Part shown: positions 8,397 to 17,391 of the stretch, in pieces | Layout: each line of letters begins with the position of its first letter | Numbering within the stretch: position 1 is the first letter of the stretch | Source of the DNA: Fibrobacter sp. UBA1765 | Lineage (GTDB): Bacteria > Fibrobacterota > Fibrobacteria > Fibrobacterales > Fibrobacteraceae | Direction: 5' to 3' | DNA: 35,843 nt | Assembly (NCBI GenBank): GCA_002314675.1 | Contig: DCGZ01000171.1 | Location: forward strand, 24,770-60,612 | Position numbers and translations under genes: made by a program | Notes under the pieces: model-generated | Seen by the model: only the letters and a program-made list of their open reading frames with translations | Told to the model about the DNA's origin: nothing | The model's database searches: none

Positions 8397-10157
8397 TTAT
8401 TCTTCCCTGCTGCCTTCAACAATCCAGTCGCAAAGAGCCTTCAAGTCTTCGTAATGCGGAATCACCTTTTCTGGAGACTTTTTGCGGATGCGCTCTATAA
8501 AGTCGCTCCACGACTTTTCATTTTTCCCGGCAAGGCCTAAATGTTCTTCGATAGCACCGTAACGCCACACCCAAATTCCCTTGCGGCGAAGCTTCAAGTG
8601 AATCGAAAGCAAAGGAGCTTCCGCATCTGGGTCACTAGCCATTAACGCATACGCATCGGATGCGCTCATCTTTGAACGCCTATTCACAGGGATGCCGTTC
8701 ACAAGGCGCATTTGACCTGCATGCGAATAATCCTGGAACAAACGCCTGCATGCTGCAAGGTCCGGATCCTTGGGCTCCAAGAATCCATCGTGCACGGCAG
8801 ATGTAAAGGCGTAGTCAAGATCAACGATGGCACGGACAGGAATATCCATGGCCTTGAGCACCTGCATACTCTTGCGCGTGTTGCTAACTCCGCCCTGGCG
8901 CACAAGCGCGCATTTTATCAGAGCAAAGGATTGCCCGGTCATGCGTTCAAAAAGTGTTGGCAGTACGCGCCATTCCGTTTTGCCTTCGGTAAGGAGCACG
9001 TAGTCGGCAAACAAAAGTTCGTTCGAATTGCTAAGCGAGAACAAAGTCTGCAACTGACTTGGAGCATCTGCACAAACCGTGCGAACGGCGTCTTCCATGC
9101 GCTTGCGCATAAATGTTCCACGGGACTTGTTCTTGCGAATCAAGAGAGCCGTGCTTACGTCGTCACTTGTAACCATCTGCGCGCTATGTGTCGCAAAGAT
9201 TACCTGGTAGCCCTCTTGCGACAACTTTTTCAAGGACACGCGCACAAGCTCAATCGCCTGCGGGTGCAAGAACAGTTCCGGAGAATCGATCAGCAAAAGT
9301 CTGCAATTCAGGTAAAGCGTCTTGCTCTTCTTTTTTAAATCTGCCAGGTAGCGGACAAGCGCCATTTGAATAGCTCGCTGCGAGCCCATGCCGGTTTCAG
9401 AAATATGCCTGCTGAAGCCATCTTCTTCATCTGTCACAAGCAGCGAAGACGACTGCAAAAATGTTTCGATAGTAGGCGTTGGAATGTCAATCGAAAGTCT
9501 TACACTCGGGAACAGCGGCTTTAGCATTGAATTCACGTCTTTATCGAACGTGTTCAATTCTTCGGCACGCGTTTCGCTGCTTACATCGAGCAAGTCATGC
9601 AGGCGCGTAATGATTTCTGCAAACTCGCCAGCAAAACGCTGCTCAAGCGGCTTGAAGATTTCGTGCAAAAGCCTCGTATTCGTATCGCTACCGCCAAGGT
9701 CCTGAATACGGATCGGTTCCGGGAACAGGCGCATGTACGCCTGCCTAAACAAGTCGCTCATCGGAACCCATTCCTTGGAACGCGGAACCTTTACATAGTA
9801 TTGGATATTTTCAGGATTTTCGCTTGGAACTCGTTGCACCTTTCGCAAATAGAAAGTTCCGTTTTCAAGAAACATCCGCATAGCCCCTGCGCGTTCTTCG
9901 GTCAAACGAGCAAGCGCTGCATCCGTAATGCCGCAAAATTCGCCTTCGCATTCTACAGGCTGCGAAGCATCGTCAAAATACGAAACATCCAAGGAGCCCT
10001 TTGTCAACAGCCAATGGATGCCAAGCAAAATATTTGTCTTACCGGCATTGTTGTAACCGATTAACGGCGTAAAAGAACTAAGAGGAAACGTCTCGCGCCG
10101 TATGGAGCGCAAGTTCACAATCGTAATCTTGTTTAATCTTAGACCGGTGTTCTGCAT
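8397..10157 (-). CDS. OLD-family ATP-dependent nuclease (AAA ATPase + TOPRIM)
   Basis: 586 aa. The N-terminal RecF/SMC-like ATPase has Walker A GYNNAGKT (34-41), an ABC-like signature TGMGSQRA (about 250), Walker B LLLIDSPE (about 289) and an H-loop ATHSAQM. The C-terminal TOPRIM-type domain has LLTEGKTE (about residue 389) and IVDLDYA (about 446), the acidic metal-binding pattern of OLD nucleases. Stand-alone (class 1) OLD proteins of this layout are linked to phage exclusion or DNA repair; the role here is inference. There is no UvrD-like helicase beside it, so it is not a Gabija pair. It lies 54 bp downstream of lpxK on the same strand, with only an AT-rich gap and no strong Shine-Dalgarno, so independent transcription is possible. 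Confidence 0.85.
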   Translation of the reverse strand: MQNTGLRLNKITIVNLRSIRRETFPLSSFTPLIGYNNAGKTNILLGIHWLLTKGSLDVSYFDDASQPVECEGEFCGITDAALARLTEERAGAMRMFLENGTFYLRKVQRVPSENPENIQYYVKVPRSKEWVPMSDLFRQAYMRLFPEPIRIQDLGGSDTNTRLLHEIFKPLEQRFAGEFAEIITRLHDLLDVSSETRAEELNTFDKDVNSMLKPLFPSVRLSIDIPTPTIETFLQSSSLLVTDEEDGFSRHISETGMGSQRAIQMALVRYLADLKKKSKTLYLNCRLLLIDSPELFLHPQAIELVRVSLKKLSQEGYQVIFATHSAQMVTSDDVSTALLIRKNKSRGTFMRKRMEDAVRTVCADAPSQLQTLFSLSNSNELLFADYVLLTEGKTEWRVLPTLFERMTGQSFALIKCALVRQGGVSNTRKSMQVLKAMDIPVRAIVDLDYAFTSAVHDGFLEPKDPDLAACRRLFQDYSHAGQMRLVNGIPVNRRSKMSASDAYALMASDPDAEAPLLSIHLKLRRKGIWVWRYGAIEEHLGLAGKNEKSWSDFIERIRKKSPEKVIPHYEDLKALCDWIVEGSREE

Positions 10158-10211
10158 AACACCGAAACTATATTATTTAAATGAGAAAATTCAGAAAAAT
10201 CAACACAAAAT

Positions 10212-11102
10212 CTAATGGATTTCAACCTTTTGAACCGCTACGAACACATTTTTCAAGGCATCAAGCGGTTTTTCAGCAAGCAACAGGCGGCAAGCATCCT
10301 TTTCGCTTATGATCACGGCCGATTCCGAATTTTCCGTGCAGAACGGTTCCATGAAACTTGCGAACGCATTGTCATGGTCAGGTCGAACCACAAAATCGGC
10401 AATTTCAGGGCATTTATCCATCTGTTTTAAACATGTTTCCACATCAAGCTCGAAGCGCTCCGGATCGCCAAGGCCGCATACAACTAAGCAGGATGCAAAA
10501 GAAGAAAGGCAGGAGGAACCGTTTTTATCAAGTGCACTTTCACCGTTTTTCCACAGTTCAAGCGGAACTATCTTTTCGACAGAAAACAGCACATCCTTTT
10601 CGCACTGCAACGTCTTTGTGATATTCGGGTGGTCGCGCCTCAAGCTTCGGCAGTTGCCGCTTGGCCACAAGTCATGAATAAGTTCGCAAGGCTCGTTCCA
10701 GTCCAAGAGAATAGTTTCATCAGGCTGCATGCGTGAATCTTCAAAACCGTCATCGCATACAATCACATCTACGGTGCCGTCAATTTCTAGCGAGGTCTTG
10801 TAGCGGTTCTTTGTGCGAATCACCTTGACAAGGTCTGCGACACTTGCAAGCTTTCTTTGCAAAAGCAGTTCTTCGTCAGCCGCGACAGCATGCACAAGCA
10901 CGGCAACAGACTTGCCTTCAAGAGCAAACTTTTTTGCAAGCTCCATGGCGACCGGAGTCTTGCCAGCGCCACCGACTCTAAAGCTACCTACAACAATAAG
11001 CTTTGACTTTTGCAAACGCTTGCCCGGTCGCAAAAAAAGCATACGATGCAATTCGTAGCCAAAACGGTAAGTAATCGCCGAAAAATAGTCTGAAAAAAAC
11101 AT
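10212..11102 (-). CDS. lpxK: Tetraacyldisaccharide 4'-kinase-like protein
   Basis: 296 aa, somewhat shorter than the usual ~330. LpxK phosphorylates the 4' position of the lipid A disaccharide at the inner membrane. The order of elements fits: an amphipathic N-terminal membrane-binding segment, VVGSFRVGGAGKTP with the P-loop GGAGKTP (44-50), and CDDGFED (116-122) corresponding to the DDGxQH motif. It is divergent: the usual SRGYG motif after the P-loop is replaced by LVHAVAADEE, and the Gln-His of DDGxQH is Glu-Asp. The start codon is 1 nt after the helicase stop (TAATATG), implying translational coupling. LpxK is the best match, though altered motifs leave activity uncertain. Confidence 0.78.
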   Translation of the reverse strand: MFFSDYFSAITYRFGYELHRMLFLRPGKRLQKSKLIVVGSFRVGGAGKTPVAMELAKKFALEGKSVAVLVHAVAADEELLLQRKLASVADLVKVIRTKNRYKTSLEIDGTVDVIVCDDGFEDSRMQPDETILLDWNEPCELIHDLWPSGNCRSLRRDHPNITKTLQCEKDVLFSVEKIVPLELWKNGESALDKNGSSCLSSFASCLVVCGLGDPERFELDVETCLKQMDKCPEIADFVVRPDHDNAFASFMEPFCTENSESAVIISEKDACRLLLAEKPLDALKNVFVAVQKVEIH

Positions 11103-11103
11103 A

Positions 11104-13677
11104 TTACTCTACCTCGCCAATAAAGTCCATTGTGAGAAGCGCTGCATTTGCCTTTTTGCTCAAGGCAAGATTTACGTGGAAGCGAATACTCCAGTCATTG
11201 AGTTCTTCATTGTCCTGAAGCATTTGTTCTAGCAAAAGCACGTCGCCATCTTCACGGTTAACTGTATTCTTTGCAGACCTGCCTTCTGCATCCATGCGGA
11301 ACTTGCCGTGGTTGCTTTCGTATTCCTCAAAAATTTGCTGCAGGCGTTTTTCTGTCCATGGGCTGCCAAATTCGTCGGCAAGCAGCTTGCCTTCTTCAAG
11401 GTCATCCGCAAGCAAGTCAAGGGCATCGCTAAACTGGTGACGCTGTACAAGCATAAGGAATTCAAAGATTCGTGCACGGCAAAGGCTAAGGAAGCGCTGA
11501 CGGTTTGCGGTAATGTCTTCTGCCATGTTGCCTGCAAACGTAATTTCTTCCTGTTCCTCGGCATGGAATTCTGGATTCTTGAGACGTTCCCATTCTTCAA
11601 GCAGACTGGAGTCAACGCGATGAATCATTTCGCCAAGGTAGTCTTCCATTTCGCGAAGGTCCTCGTTCTTGAATGCGTCGGGAACGGTCTGCGAAAGAAC
11701 CTTGTACACGCCATTGATATGGCGAAGCAAAATTGCCTCGGAACGTTGCAAGCCATATTCCTTGATGTAGCTTGAAAACGTGCTGAAGTTCTCGAACATT
11801 TCTCGCACAATGGACTTGGGGTGTACATTGCTATCTACCCACGGGTGGAGTTCCCTGAACGCATCAAAGGTATCGTAAATGAAATCGCCAAGTGGCTTTG
11901 GATACTCGACCTTTTCAAGTTCATCCATGCGCTTGTCGTAATCCATGCCCTGCGCCTTCATGGCGTTCATGCGCTCGGTCTTTGCCTTTTCAAGCTGCTT
12001 GCGCAAAATGAGCGGAGGATCTTCCACAATGCTTTCTACAAGCGAAAGCACGTTCAAGGCATACGCAGCGTCTTCCTTGTCAAGCACAGGGAGCGTATCG
12101 ATCAAGTAGAGTGAAAGCGGCTCGTTCATCGAAAAGTCGTTCTGCAAGTCAACGTTCACGCGAACCTTCGCCATGCCAGGGGCCTTCGGCTTGCAAAATT
12201 CAATAATGTTCTTTTCGACAAGCGACCTAAAGAGCATCATGCCGCGCTTGCGCAGTTCCTTCTTGGAACTCTCAGGTTCATGGCAGTCGCGAATCAGGTT
12301 CTTCATGCCACGGCAGCCGTCCGTTTCACGGGAAAGCATATTCAAAAGCGTGCCATGGGTAAGCATAAAGCTTGACTTGAGCGGTTCCGGTGAGCTTTCG
12401 ATCAAGCGCTTGTATGTTGTTTCGTCCCAATGCACATAGCCCTTTTCTGGCGGCTTTTGCTTTTGAACCTTCTTGCCTGTCTTTGCGGCCTTCGCTTCTA
12501 GCTTCTTGTTTTCAATAACATGTTCCGGAGCTTGCGCTACAACATAGCCAACATCGTCAAAGCCTTTTCTGCCGGCGCGTCCTGCAATCTGGTGAAAATC
12601 ACGGACTGTCAAAATTGCAGTCTTGTCGCCACTGTACTTGCAGAGCTTTGTAAAGAGAACTGTTCGAATAGGAACGTTAACGCCAACGCCCAAGGTATCT
12701 GTTCCGCAAATAACTTTCAGCAGGCCCTTTTGAGCAAGCTTTTCTGTGAGGATCCTGTACTTTGGCAAAAGCCCCGCATGGTGCAAGCCGACACCTAGTT
12801 TTAGCCAGCGCTTAATATCAGGACCGTATGGGCTCGAAAATCTAAAGTCTTCGATTTCCTTTGCAATGGCCGCTCGTTCTTCCTTGGTGCAGATTTCAAG
12901 GCAACTTAAATTCTGTGCAGATTGCGCAGCTTCCGCCTGCGAAAAATGTACGACATACACAGGCGCCCTGCCCATGTTTACAAGGGCCTGCACCTGGTTT
13001 GGCAAATCCGTTTCGGAGTAAGTGAATTCAAGCGGAACAGGCCTATCATGTGAACGCACTGTAACGCTCTTTCGGCCCGTGTGCTTAGTCATTTCATCTT
13101 CAAAGAACTGCGTATTGCCAACGGTCGCGCTCATCAGCAAAAAGCGGCTCTGCGGGAGCGTTAGTAAGGGCACCTGCCAGGCAATGCCGCGTTCCTTGTC
13201 TGAATAGTAATGGAACTCGTCCATCACGACATCTTTTATGCTTAAAAGTTCACCCTCGCTCAAAGCCTGGTTGCAAAGAATTTCGGCAGTACAGCAAAGA
13301 ATCGGCGCATCATGATTGACTGTCGCGTCACCCGTAGAAAGGCCTACATTTTCTGGGCCAAATTCCTGGCAGAGCGCCATCCACTTTTCATTTACAAGGG
13401 CCTTGATCGGGCACGTATAAACGGAACGGCGGCCGCTGCAAAGACTTTCAAAATGCATCGCAAGCGCAACAAGAGACTTGCCACTACCTGTAGGCGTATT
13501 CAGGAACACGTTCTTGCCGTCAAAAATTTCAAGGATGGCTTCTTCCTGCGCCGGGTACAAATTGATTCCGCGCGCCTCTGCCCAGCCCAAAAAAGACATT
13601 AGCAAATCTTCGCTTGAGGCATTTTCCCTGCTCGGGGGGATTACATCTTTCAGTCTTAGCTTTTCAACATCTGCCAT
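11104..13677 (-). CDS. Superfamily 2 DEAD/DEAH-box helicase, DUF3516 type
   Basis: 857 aa. The helicase core contains Walker A TPTGSGKS (61-68), DEFH (153-156), SAT (183-185), GVGVNVP (motif V) and QIAGRAGRKG (motif VI, about 367-376), the Ski2-like layout. The C-terminal half is long, helical and acidic and matches the DUF3516 architecture known mostly from actinobacterial helicases of similar length. It probably unwinds RNA or DNA; the substrate is unknown. Upstream there is a TATAAT at 13695-13700 (minus strand), which would give a leader of only about 10 nt, and no Shine-Dalgarno. Its stop is 1 nt from the lpxK start, so it leads that operon. Confidence 0.88.
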   Translation of the reverse strand: MADVEKLRLKDVIPPSRENASSEDLLMSFLGWAEARGINLYPAQEEAILEIFDGKNVFLNTPTGSGKSLVALAMHFESLCSGRRSVYTCPIKALVNEKWMALCQEFGPENVGLSTGDATVNHDAPILCCTAEILCNQALSEGELLSIKDVVMDEFHYYSDKERGIAWQVPLLTLPQSRFLLMSATVGNTQFFEDEMTKHTGRKSVTVRSHDRPVPLEFTYSETDLPNQVQALVNMGRAPVYVVHFSQAEAAQSAQNLSCLEICTKEERAAIAKEIEDFRFSSPYGPDIKRWLKLGVGLHHAGLLPKYRILTEKLAQKGLLKVICGTDTLGVGVNVPIRTVLFTKLCKYSGDKTAILTVRDFHQIAGRAGRKGFDDVGYVVAQAPEHVIENKKLEAKAAKTGKKVQKQKPPEKGYVHWDETTYKRLIESSPEPLKSSFMLTHGTLLNMLSRETDGCRGMKNLIRDCHEPESSKKELRKRGMMLFRSLVEKNIIEFCKPKAPGMAKVRVNVDLQNDFSMNEPLSLYLIDTLPVLDKEDAAYALNVLSLVESIVEDPPLILRKQLEKAKTERMNAMKAQGMDYDKRMDELEKVEYPKPLGDFIYDTFDAFRELHPWVDSNVHPKSIVREMFENFSTFSSYIKEYGLQRSEAILLRHINGVYKVLSQTVPDAFKNEDLREMEDYLGEMIHRVDSSLLEEWERLKNPEFHAEEQEEITFAGNMAEDITANRQRFLSLCRARIFEFLMLVQRHQFSDALDLLADDLEEGKLLADEFGSPWTEKRLQQIFEEYESNHGKFRMDAEGRSAKNTVNREDGDVLLLEQMLQDNEELNDWSIRFHVNLALSKKANAALLTMDFIGEVE

Positions 13678-13700
13678 AAAAAGGAATGTAGAAAATTATA

Positions 13701-13730
13701 AAAAACAAAAAAGCTCCGTTTTTGCGGAGC
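13701..13730 (-). terminator. Terminator of the 158-aa lipoprotein gene
   Basis: On the minus strand a 6-bp stem GCTCCG / CGGAGC (13713-13730) with a 6-nt A-rich loop is followed by TTTTTTGTTTTTT. It lies directly after the lipoprotein stop and overlaps the promoter region of the downstream helicase. Confidence 0.75.
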
Positions 13731-13737
13731 CGTTGTT

Positions 13738-14214
13738 TTAAAAATCTACTTCATCATCGTCTTCGTCGTCAATATGTTCAATTTCATCCCAGGTTTTACC
13801 ATCTGACATTTCACACATTTCCCTTAATACATATACAGCCATATCAAAATCTTCTTCATCAGCATCTATTCGTTTCACTTCTCCCATCACTTTTTTGCCA
13901 TCGCAAACAATCTCATAATCACCTTCCGCTTCCTCCTTAGCACTCTCTCTAGCTTCTTCACAATTTTTTTCAGCAAGTGCCAAAGTCTGGTAATTGGCTT
14001 CAAGATTAAAAACAAGCGTATCTTCCCTCATGCTCACCGTATAAACACTTTCCATGCCAATACCATTATCAAGTTCCATCCTAAAAGGTTTTTCAGACTT
14101 TACACGGCAAGAAACGACACCATCAGCTTTTGCGCTACTGGAATCATCACCGCAAGCCATTAAACCGAATGTTGCAGCAAGGGCCAAGCACAGCATAATC
14201 TTATACATTTTCAT
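13738..14214 (-). CDS. Small lipoprotein of unknown function (CxDDSS type)
   Basis: 158 aa. The signal peptide has lipobox LMAC with lipidated Cys21, followed by GDDSSSAKADG. The mature part is short and acidic, ending in a very acidic tail (HIDDEDDDEVDF). It has a few Cys that could pair, and no recognised domain. An AGAGG Shine-Dalgarno lies 7 nt before the ATG at 14214, and a minus-strand TATAAT (14232-14237) lies just upstream. It is separated from the helicase gene by its own terminator, so it is probably a single-gene unit, divergent from the FKBP gene. Confidence 0.72.
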   Translation of the reverse strand: MKMYKIMLCLALAATFGLMACGDDSSSAKADGVVSCRVKSEKPFRMELDNGIGMESVYTVSMREDTLVFNLEANYQTLALAEKNCEEARESAKEEAEGDYEIVCDGKKVMGEVKRIDADEEDFDMAVYVLREMCEMSDGKTWDEIEHIDDEDDDEVDF

Positions 14215-14422
14215 ATTTTACCTCTTTATGTATTATATCAAGTATTTATAAAGTCAAAAATACAAGTTTTTTCGTTCCTTAAACGAAGCATTCTCACAAA
14301 TAGACTCTCACAGCGCACCTGTAAATATTCATCATTACTCTTTTATATTCTTTTTTTCTATTTTAGAAACGCTTACAAGGGTTTTTAGCCCAAAAAAGTT
14401 TTCAACATAAAGAAGGATTAAC

Positions 14423-15292
14423 ATGAATCTTAAAGCACTCGCAGCAGCAGGCACACTCGCCATCGCTCTTACCGGTTGCATTGAACCGGCAAACTCCACA
14501 AAGACCGTTTCTAGCTTGAACACCGACAAGGAACGTTACAGCTACGCTCTTGGTACAAGCTTTGGCCAGCAGGTTCACAGCCTCCTCATTGCTCGTGACT
14601 CCCTTGATATCGACTTCGACGTATTCCTCCAGGCTGTCAAGGAACAGTTCTACCAGGATTCCGCAAAGTTCTTGATGAACGATTCTACAATGATGGCAAC
14701 CCTCAACGAACTTTCCCAGAAGGCCCAGGCAGAACGCGTTCGCAAGGATAGCATTGCAGCTCAGGCAAACATCGATGCACAAAAGGCATTCCTTGAACAG
14801 AACAAGACCGCAGAAGGTGTTGTAACAACTGCAAGCGGTCTTCAGTACAAGGTTATCACTGAAGGTTCCGGTGAAACTCCGAACGACTCCTCTATCGTCA
14901 AGGTCCACTACACCGGCACACTTCTTAACGGCACAAAGTTTGACAGTTCCATCGACCGTGGTCAGCCAATGGAATTCCCGGTCAAGGCTGTAATCCCAGG
15001 CTGGACTGAAATGCTCAAGCTCATGCAGGCTGGCGAAAAAGTTACCGCATGGATCCCGAGCGAACTCGCTTACGGTTCCCGCAACCTCGGTACAATCCCA
15101 GCTAACAGCTTGCTCGTTTTCGAAATGGAACTTATCGAAGTCAAGGCTCCTGAAGCTCCAAAGGTCGAAGAAACTGCAAAGCCGGCTGCAGCTAAGCCAG
15201 CCGCCAAGCCTGTAGCAAAGGCCGCTCCTAAGGCCGAAGCACCAAAGGCAGAAGCACCAAAGGCTGAAGCAGCACCTGCAGAAGCCAAGTAA
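14423..15292 (+). CDS. FKBP-type peptidyl-prolyl isomerase, lipoprotein
   Basis: 289 aa. Lipobox LTGC gives lipidated Cys19, followed by IEPANS and not by DDSS. Residues about 35-125 form the helical FKBP_N dimerisation region (YSYALGTSFGQQ onward). Residues about 130-235 are the FKBP catalytic domain, with VKVHYTGTLLNGTKFDSS, VIPGWTEML and IPSELAYGSR. The architecture is that of Mip/FkpA: a periplasmic, membrane-anchored foldase or chaperone. An unusual C-terminal tail of about 50 residues is built of Ala/Pro/Lys/Glu repeats (KAEAPKAEAPKAEAAP). An AAGGA Shine-Dalgarno precedes the ATG. A terminator follows, so it is a single-gene unit. Confidence 0.92.
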   Translation: MNLKALAAAGTLAIALTGCIEPANSTKTVSSLNTDKERYSYALGTSFGQQVHSLLIARDSLDIDFDVFLQAVKEQFYQDSAKFLMNDSTMMATLNELSQKAQAERVRKDSIAAQANIDAQKAFLEQNKTAEGVVTTASGLQYKVITEGSGETPNDSSIVKVHYTGTLLNGTKFDSSIDRGQPMEFPVKAVIPGWTEMLKLMQAGEKVTAWIPSELAYGSRNLGTIPANSLLVFEMELIEVKAPEAPKVEETAKPAAAKPAAKPVAKAAPKAEAPKAEAPKAEAAPAEAK

Positions 15293-15305
15293 TTTACTTT
15301 TTCAA

Positions 15306-15340
15306 AAAGGGCCCGTGCTTGCGGGCTCTTTTTTGTTTTT
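15306..15340 (+). terminator. Terminator of the FKBP gene
   Basis: The stem AAAGGGCCCG / CGGGCTCTTT (one G-T pair) has a 6-nt loop and is followed by TTTTGTTTTT, 15 nt after the stop codon. Confidence 0.85.
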
Positions 15341-15370
15341 ATAAAATTAATCCTATAAATAGAACCGCCT

Positions 15371-16681
15371 ATGTTAAAACGCCTTGCATACCTGTTTTCT
15401 CTTTGCATTCCGTTTGTTATAACAGCCTGTAACGAAGACGAAAAAATTGTCAAGCTCACAGAAGATATAGCAAACCTAAACGAAGAACTCATAACGCTAC
15501 AAGCCGAAAAAACCGAACGCGAAAAATCTGAAGGACTTGTACTTACTTCAGAAACGGTAAGCGCGGGCGAGGGCTTGTTCCAGGTTCTTGAAAAAATGGG
15601 CATTGGCGCAAACGACCGTGGTGCTATCGTCATTGCGATTCAAGATAGCGTGGAACTTTCAAAGATGCGCGTAGGCCAGCAGTTCCATGCATTGCGCGAC
15701 ATGCACGGCAACGTAAAGGCATTCCGGTATGCAACGACCCCAGCCACCGCACACATGCTCTTTAATGAAAACGGCAAGTTCATTTACAGGCGAGTAGACA
15801 AGCCGGTAACACGCAGGCAATCCATTTTTGAAGGCAGCCTAAGGCAAGGCAGCACGCTTGACGGCATGCTTCGCAGCGTAGGCATTCCGGGCAGAATGGT
15901 AGGCGTTGTAAGTGGCGTTCTCCAATGCAAGGTCGCATTCCAGCAAGCACAGCCAGGCGACAAGTTCCGCATTCTACTTGAAGACATTTTCTACCAGGAT
16001 TCTATCTGGATCAGTGGCAAGGTGCTCTACGCAGAATTTGACGGTCGCACCGTCGGCCACCACGAAGCGTTCCTCTACGACGATGGCGACCCGAAGAGTA
16101 CATTCAACGCTCACTACACGGAATCTGGCGAAGCATTGATCTTTGACGGCTTGCGTTACCCGCTTGACCGCTTGCATATTACAAGTCCTTACGGAACGCG
16201 CATCCACCCGGTCACGGGCCAGCGCAAGTCCCACGACGGCGTTGACTACGGTAGCCCTTCGGGCACGCCAGTCTATGCCGTTGCAGAAGGTAACGTAATT
16301 ACATCGGGCTATGACGAATACAGCGGAAACAAGATTGCGATCAAGCACCGCGACGGAAGCTCAAGCTGGTACTTGCATTTAAGTTCAAGAGGCGTTTCTG
16401 TTGGGGCCCATGTAAGCGCAAGGCAAGTCATTGGCCGTGTTGGCGCAACAGGCCGAGTTACCGGCCCGCATTTGCACTTTGGCTTCAAGGATGAAAAGGG
16501 CCGTTGGATGAACCCTCTCAAAAAGACAATGATCGCGACTCCAAAGTTACAGGGCGAACGCCTTGCAAAGCTCCAGAAGCAGGCAAAGACAATCAGAAGC
16601 GACATTGAAAAAACGGCGGCTGTAGAACCTCGCAAGGTTAGTGAAGATTCAGAGATTCTAGTGCGTAGTAGAGACCTGTAA
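15371..16681 (+). CDS. M23 (LytM) family metallopeptidase lipoprotein
   Basis: 436 aa. Lipobox ITAC gives lipidated Cys20, followed by a short coiled coil (EKIVKLTEDIANLNEELITL). A central region resembles the LysM/OapA-like N-terminal modules of MepM-type endopeptidases. The C-terminal LytM domain (about 255-380) is intact: SHDGVDYG supplies HxxxD, and HLHFG supplies the HxH zinc ligands, with a WYLHL His between them. It probably cleaves peptidoglycan cross-links in the periplasm. In contrast to the EnvC-like protein encoded at 20686-21951, all zinc ligands are present, so it could be an active hydrolase. There is no obvious Shine-Dalgarno before 15371. Confidence 0.9.
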   Translation: MLKRLAYLFSLCIPFVITACNEDEKIVKLTEDIANLNEELITLQAEKTEREKSEGLVLTSETVSAGEGLFQVLEKMGIGANDRGAIVIAIQDSVELSKMRVGQQFHALRDMHGNVKAFRYATTPATAHMLFNENGKFIYRRVDKPVTRRQSIFEGSLRQGSTLDGMLRSVGIPGRMVGVVSGVLQCKVAFQQAQPGDKFRILLEDIFYQDSIWISGKVLYAEFDGRTVGHHEAFLYDDGDPKSTFNAHYTESGEALIFDGLRYPLDRLHITSPYGTRIHPVTGQRKSHDGVDYGSPSGTPVYAVAEGNVITSGYDEYSGNKIAIKHRDGSSSWYLHLSSRGVSVGAHVSARQVIGRVGATGRVTGPHLHFGFKDEKGRWMNPLKKTMIATPKLQGERLAKLQKQAKTIRSDIEKTAAVEPRKVSEDSEILVRSRDL

Positions 16682-16742
16682 CATTTAACAGCCTTAATTT
16701 ATTGAATTTCTATTCAAAAGCTTACTATTTTCAAATTTATTG

Positions 16743-16771
16743 TTGCTTATATAATTTTATTTTTATATATT
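16743..16771 (+). promoter_or_regulatory. tRNA promoter with GC-rich discriminator
   Basis: TTGCTT (16743-16748), an exact 17-bp spacer and TATATT (16766-16771) are followed by the GC-rich run GCGCGCGG. Such a discriminator is typical of stable-RNA promoters under stringent (ppGpp) control. The predicted start falls about 14 nt before the mature tRNA. Confidence 0.65.
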
Positions 16772-16791
16772 TGCGCGCGGAAATCTTTCTC

Positions 16792-16874
<83 letters not shown>

Positions 16875-16906
16875 GAGATTCCTTATAAAAAACAAAGCAA
16901 AGACCT

Positions 16907-17332
16907 ATGATTGAATTCTATCCAGAAAGCATCTACTACACACGCGAAGCCGTTGAAGACAAGTTCAACAAGGGCAGCCTTAAGCGTATGGAAAAGCAAT
17001 TGTTTGACTTTGCAACACGTCACAAAGATGACATCATCGCCCTTGCCAAGGAAGACGAGGCGGAACCAAGCGATGAAACCTTGCTCGACAACCTCAAGGC
17101 AAACGTCTTGAGCCGTGGCACATTGAACCCGGCAGCTACACTTGCCGACGTCTACAAGGAAGTTTCCAAGGAAGTCTGGTACCAGAACGAAACCAAGAAG
17201 ATTTCTGCAGATGAAGTCACCGAAGAATGGAAGGCTCTATACTCCCAGAAGTGGCAGGATGCTCGCATGTTCGAAACATTCTTCCTGATTGAAAAACGGG
17301 CAGAAGACCTTGTAAAGCTTTTACGCGGCTAA
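16907..17332 (+). CDS. Conserved-looking hypothetical protein, 141 aa
   Basis: A small, charged, mostly helical protein without signal peptide or membrane segment. It has no Cys. Its C-terminal half (EEWKALYSQKWQDARMFETF) is rich in aromatic residues. I do not recognise a family. It starts 32 nt after the tRNA with no terminator between, so it is probably read from the tRNA promoter, and it ends before a strong terminator. The ribosome site is weak (AAAGACCT). Codon use resembles the neighbouring genes, supporting a real gene. Confidence 0.68.
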   Translation: MIEFYPESIYYTREAVEDKFNKGSLKRMEKQLFDFATRHKDDIIALAKEDEAEPSDETLLDNLKANVLSRGTLNPAATLADVYKEVSKEVWYQNETKKISADEVTEEWKALYSQKWQDARMFETFFLIEKRAEDLVKLLRG

Positions 17333-17361
17333 GCCTCATTTTTAAATATTCAAAAATACAG

Positions 17362-17391
17362 AAATCCCAGAATCGTCTCTGGGATTTTTAT
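17362..17391. terminator. Terminator between converging genes
   Basis: A 10-bp perfect stem AAATCCCAGA / TCTGGGATTT with a 6-nt loop is followed on the plus strand by TTATTTG. On the minus strand the T run is weaker. It lies between the 141-aa ORF and the end of the ftsX operon. Confidence 0.85.

Noticed and set aside
8397..10157. Gabija or another two-gene defence system
   Set aside because: No UvrD-like helicase, reverse transcriptase or other known partner is adjacent; the nearby helicase is a Ski2/DUF3516 type separated by lpxK.
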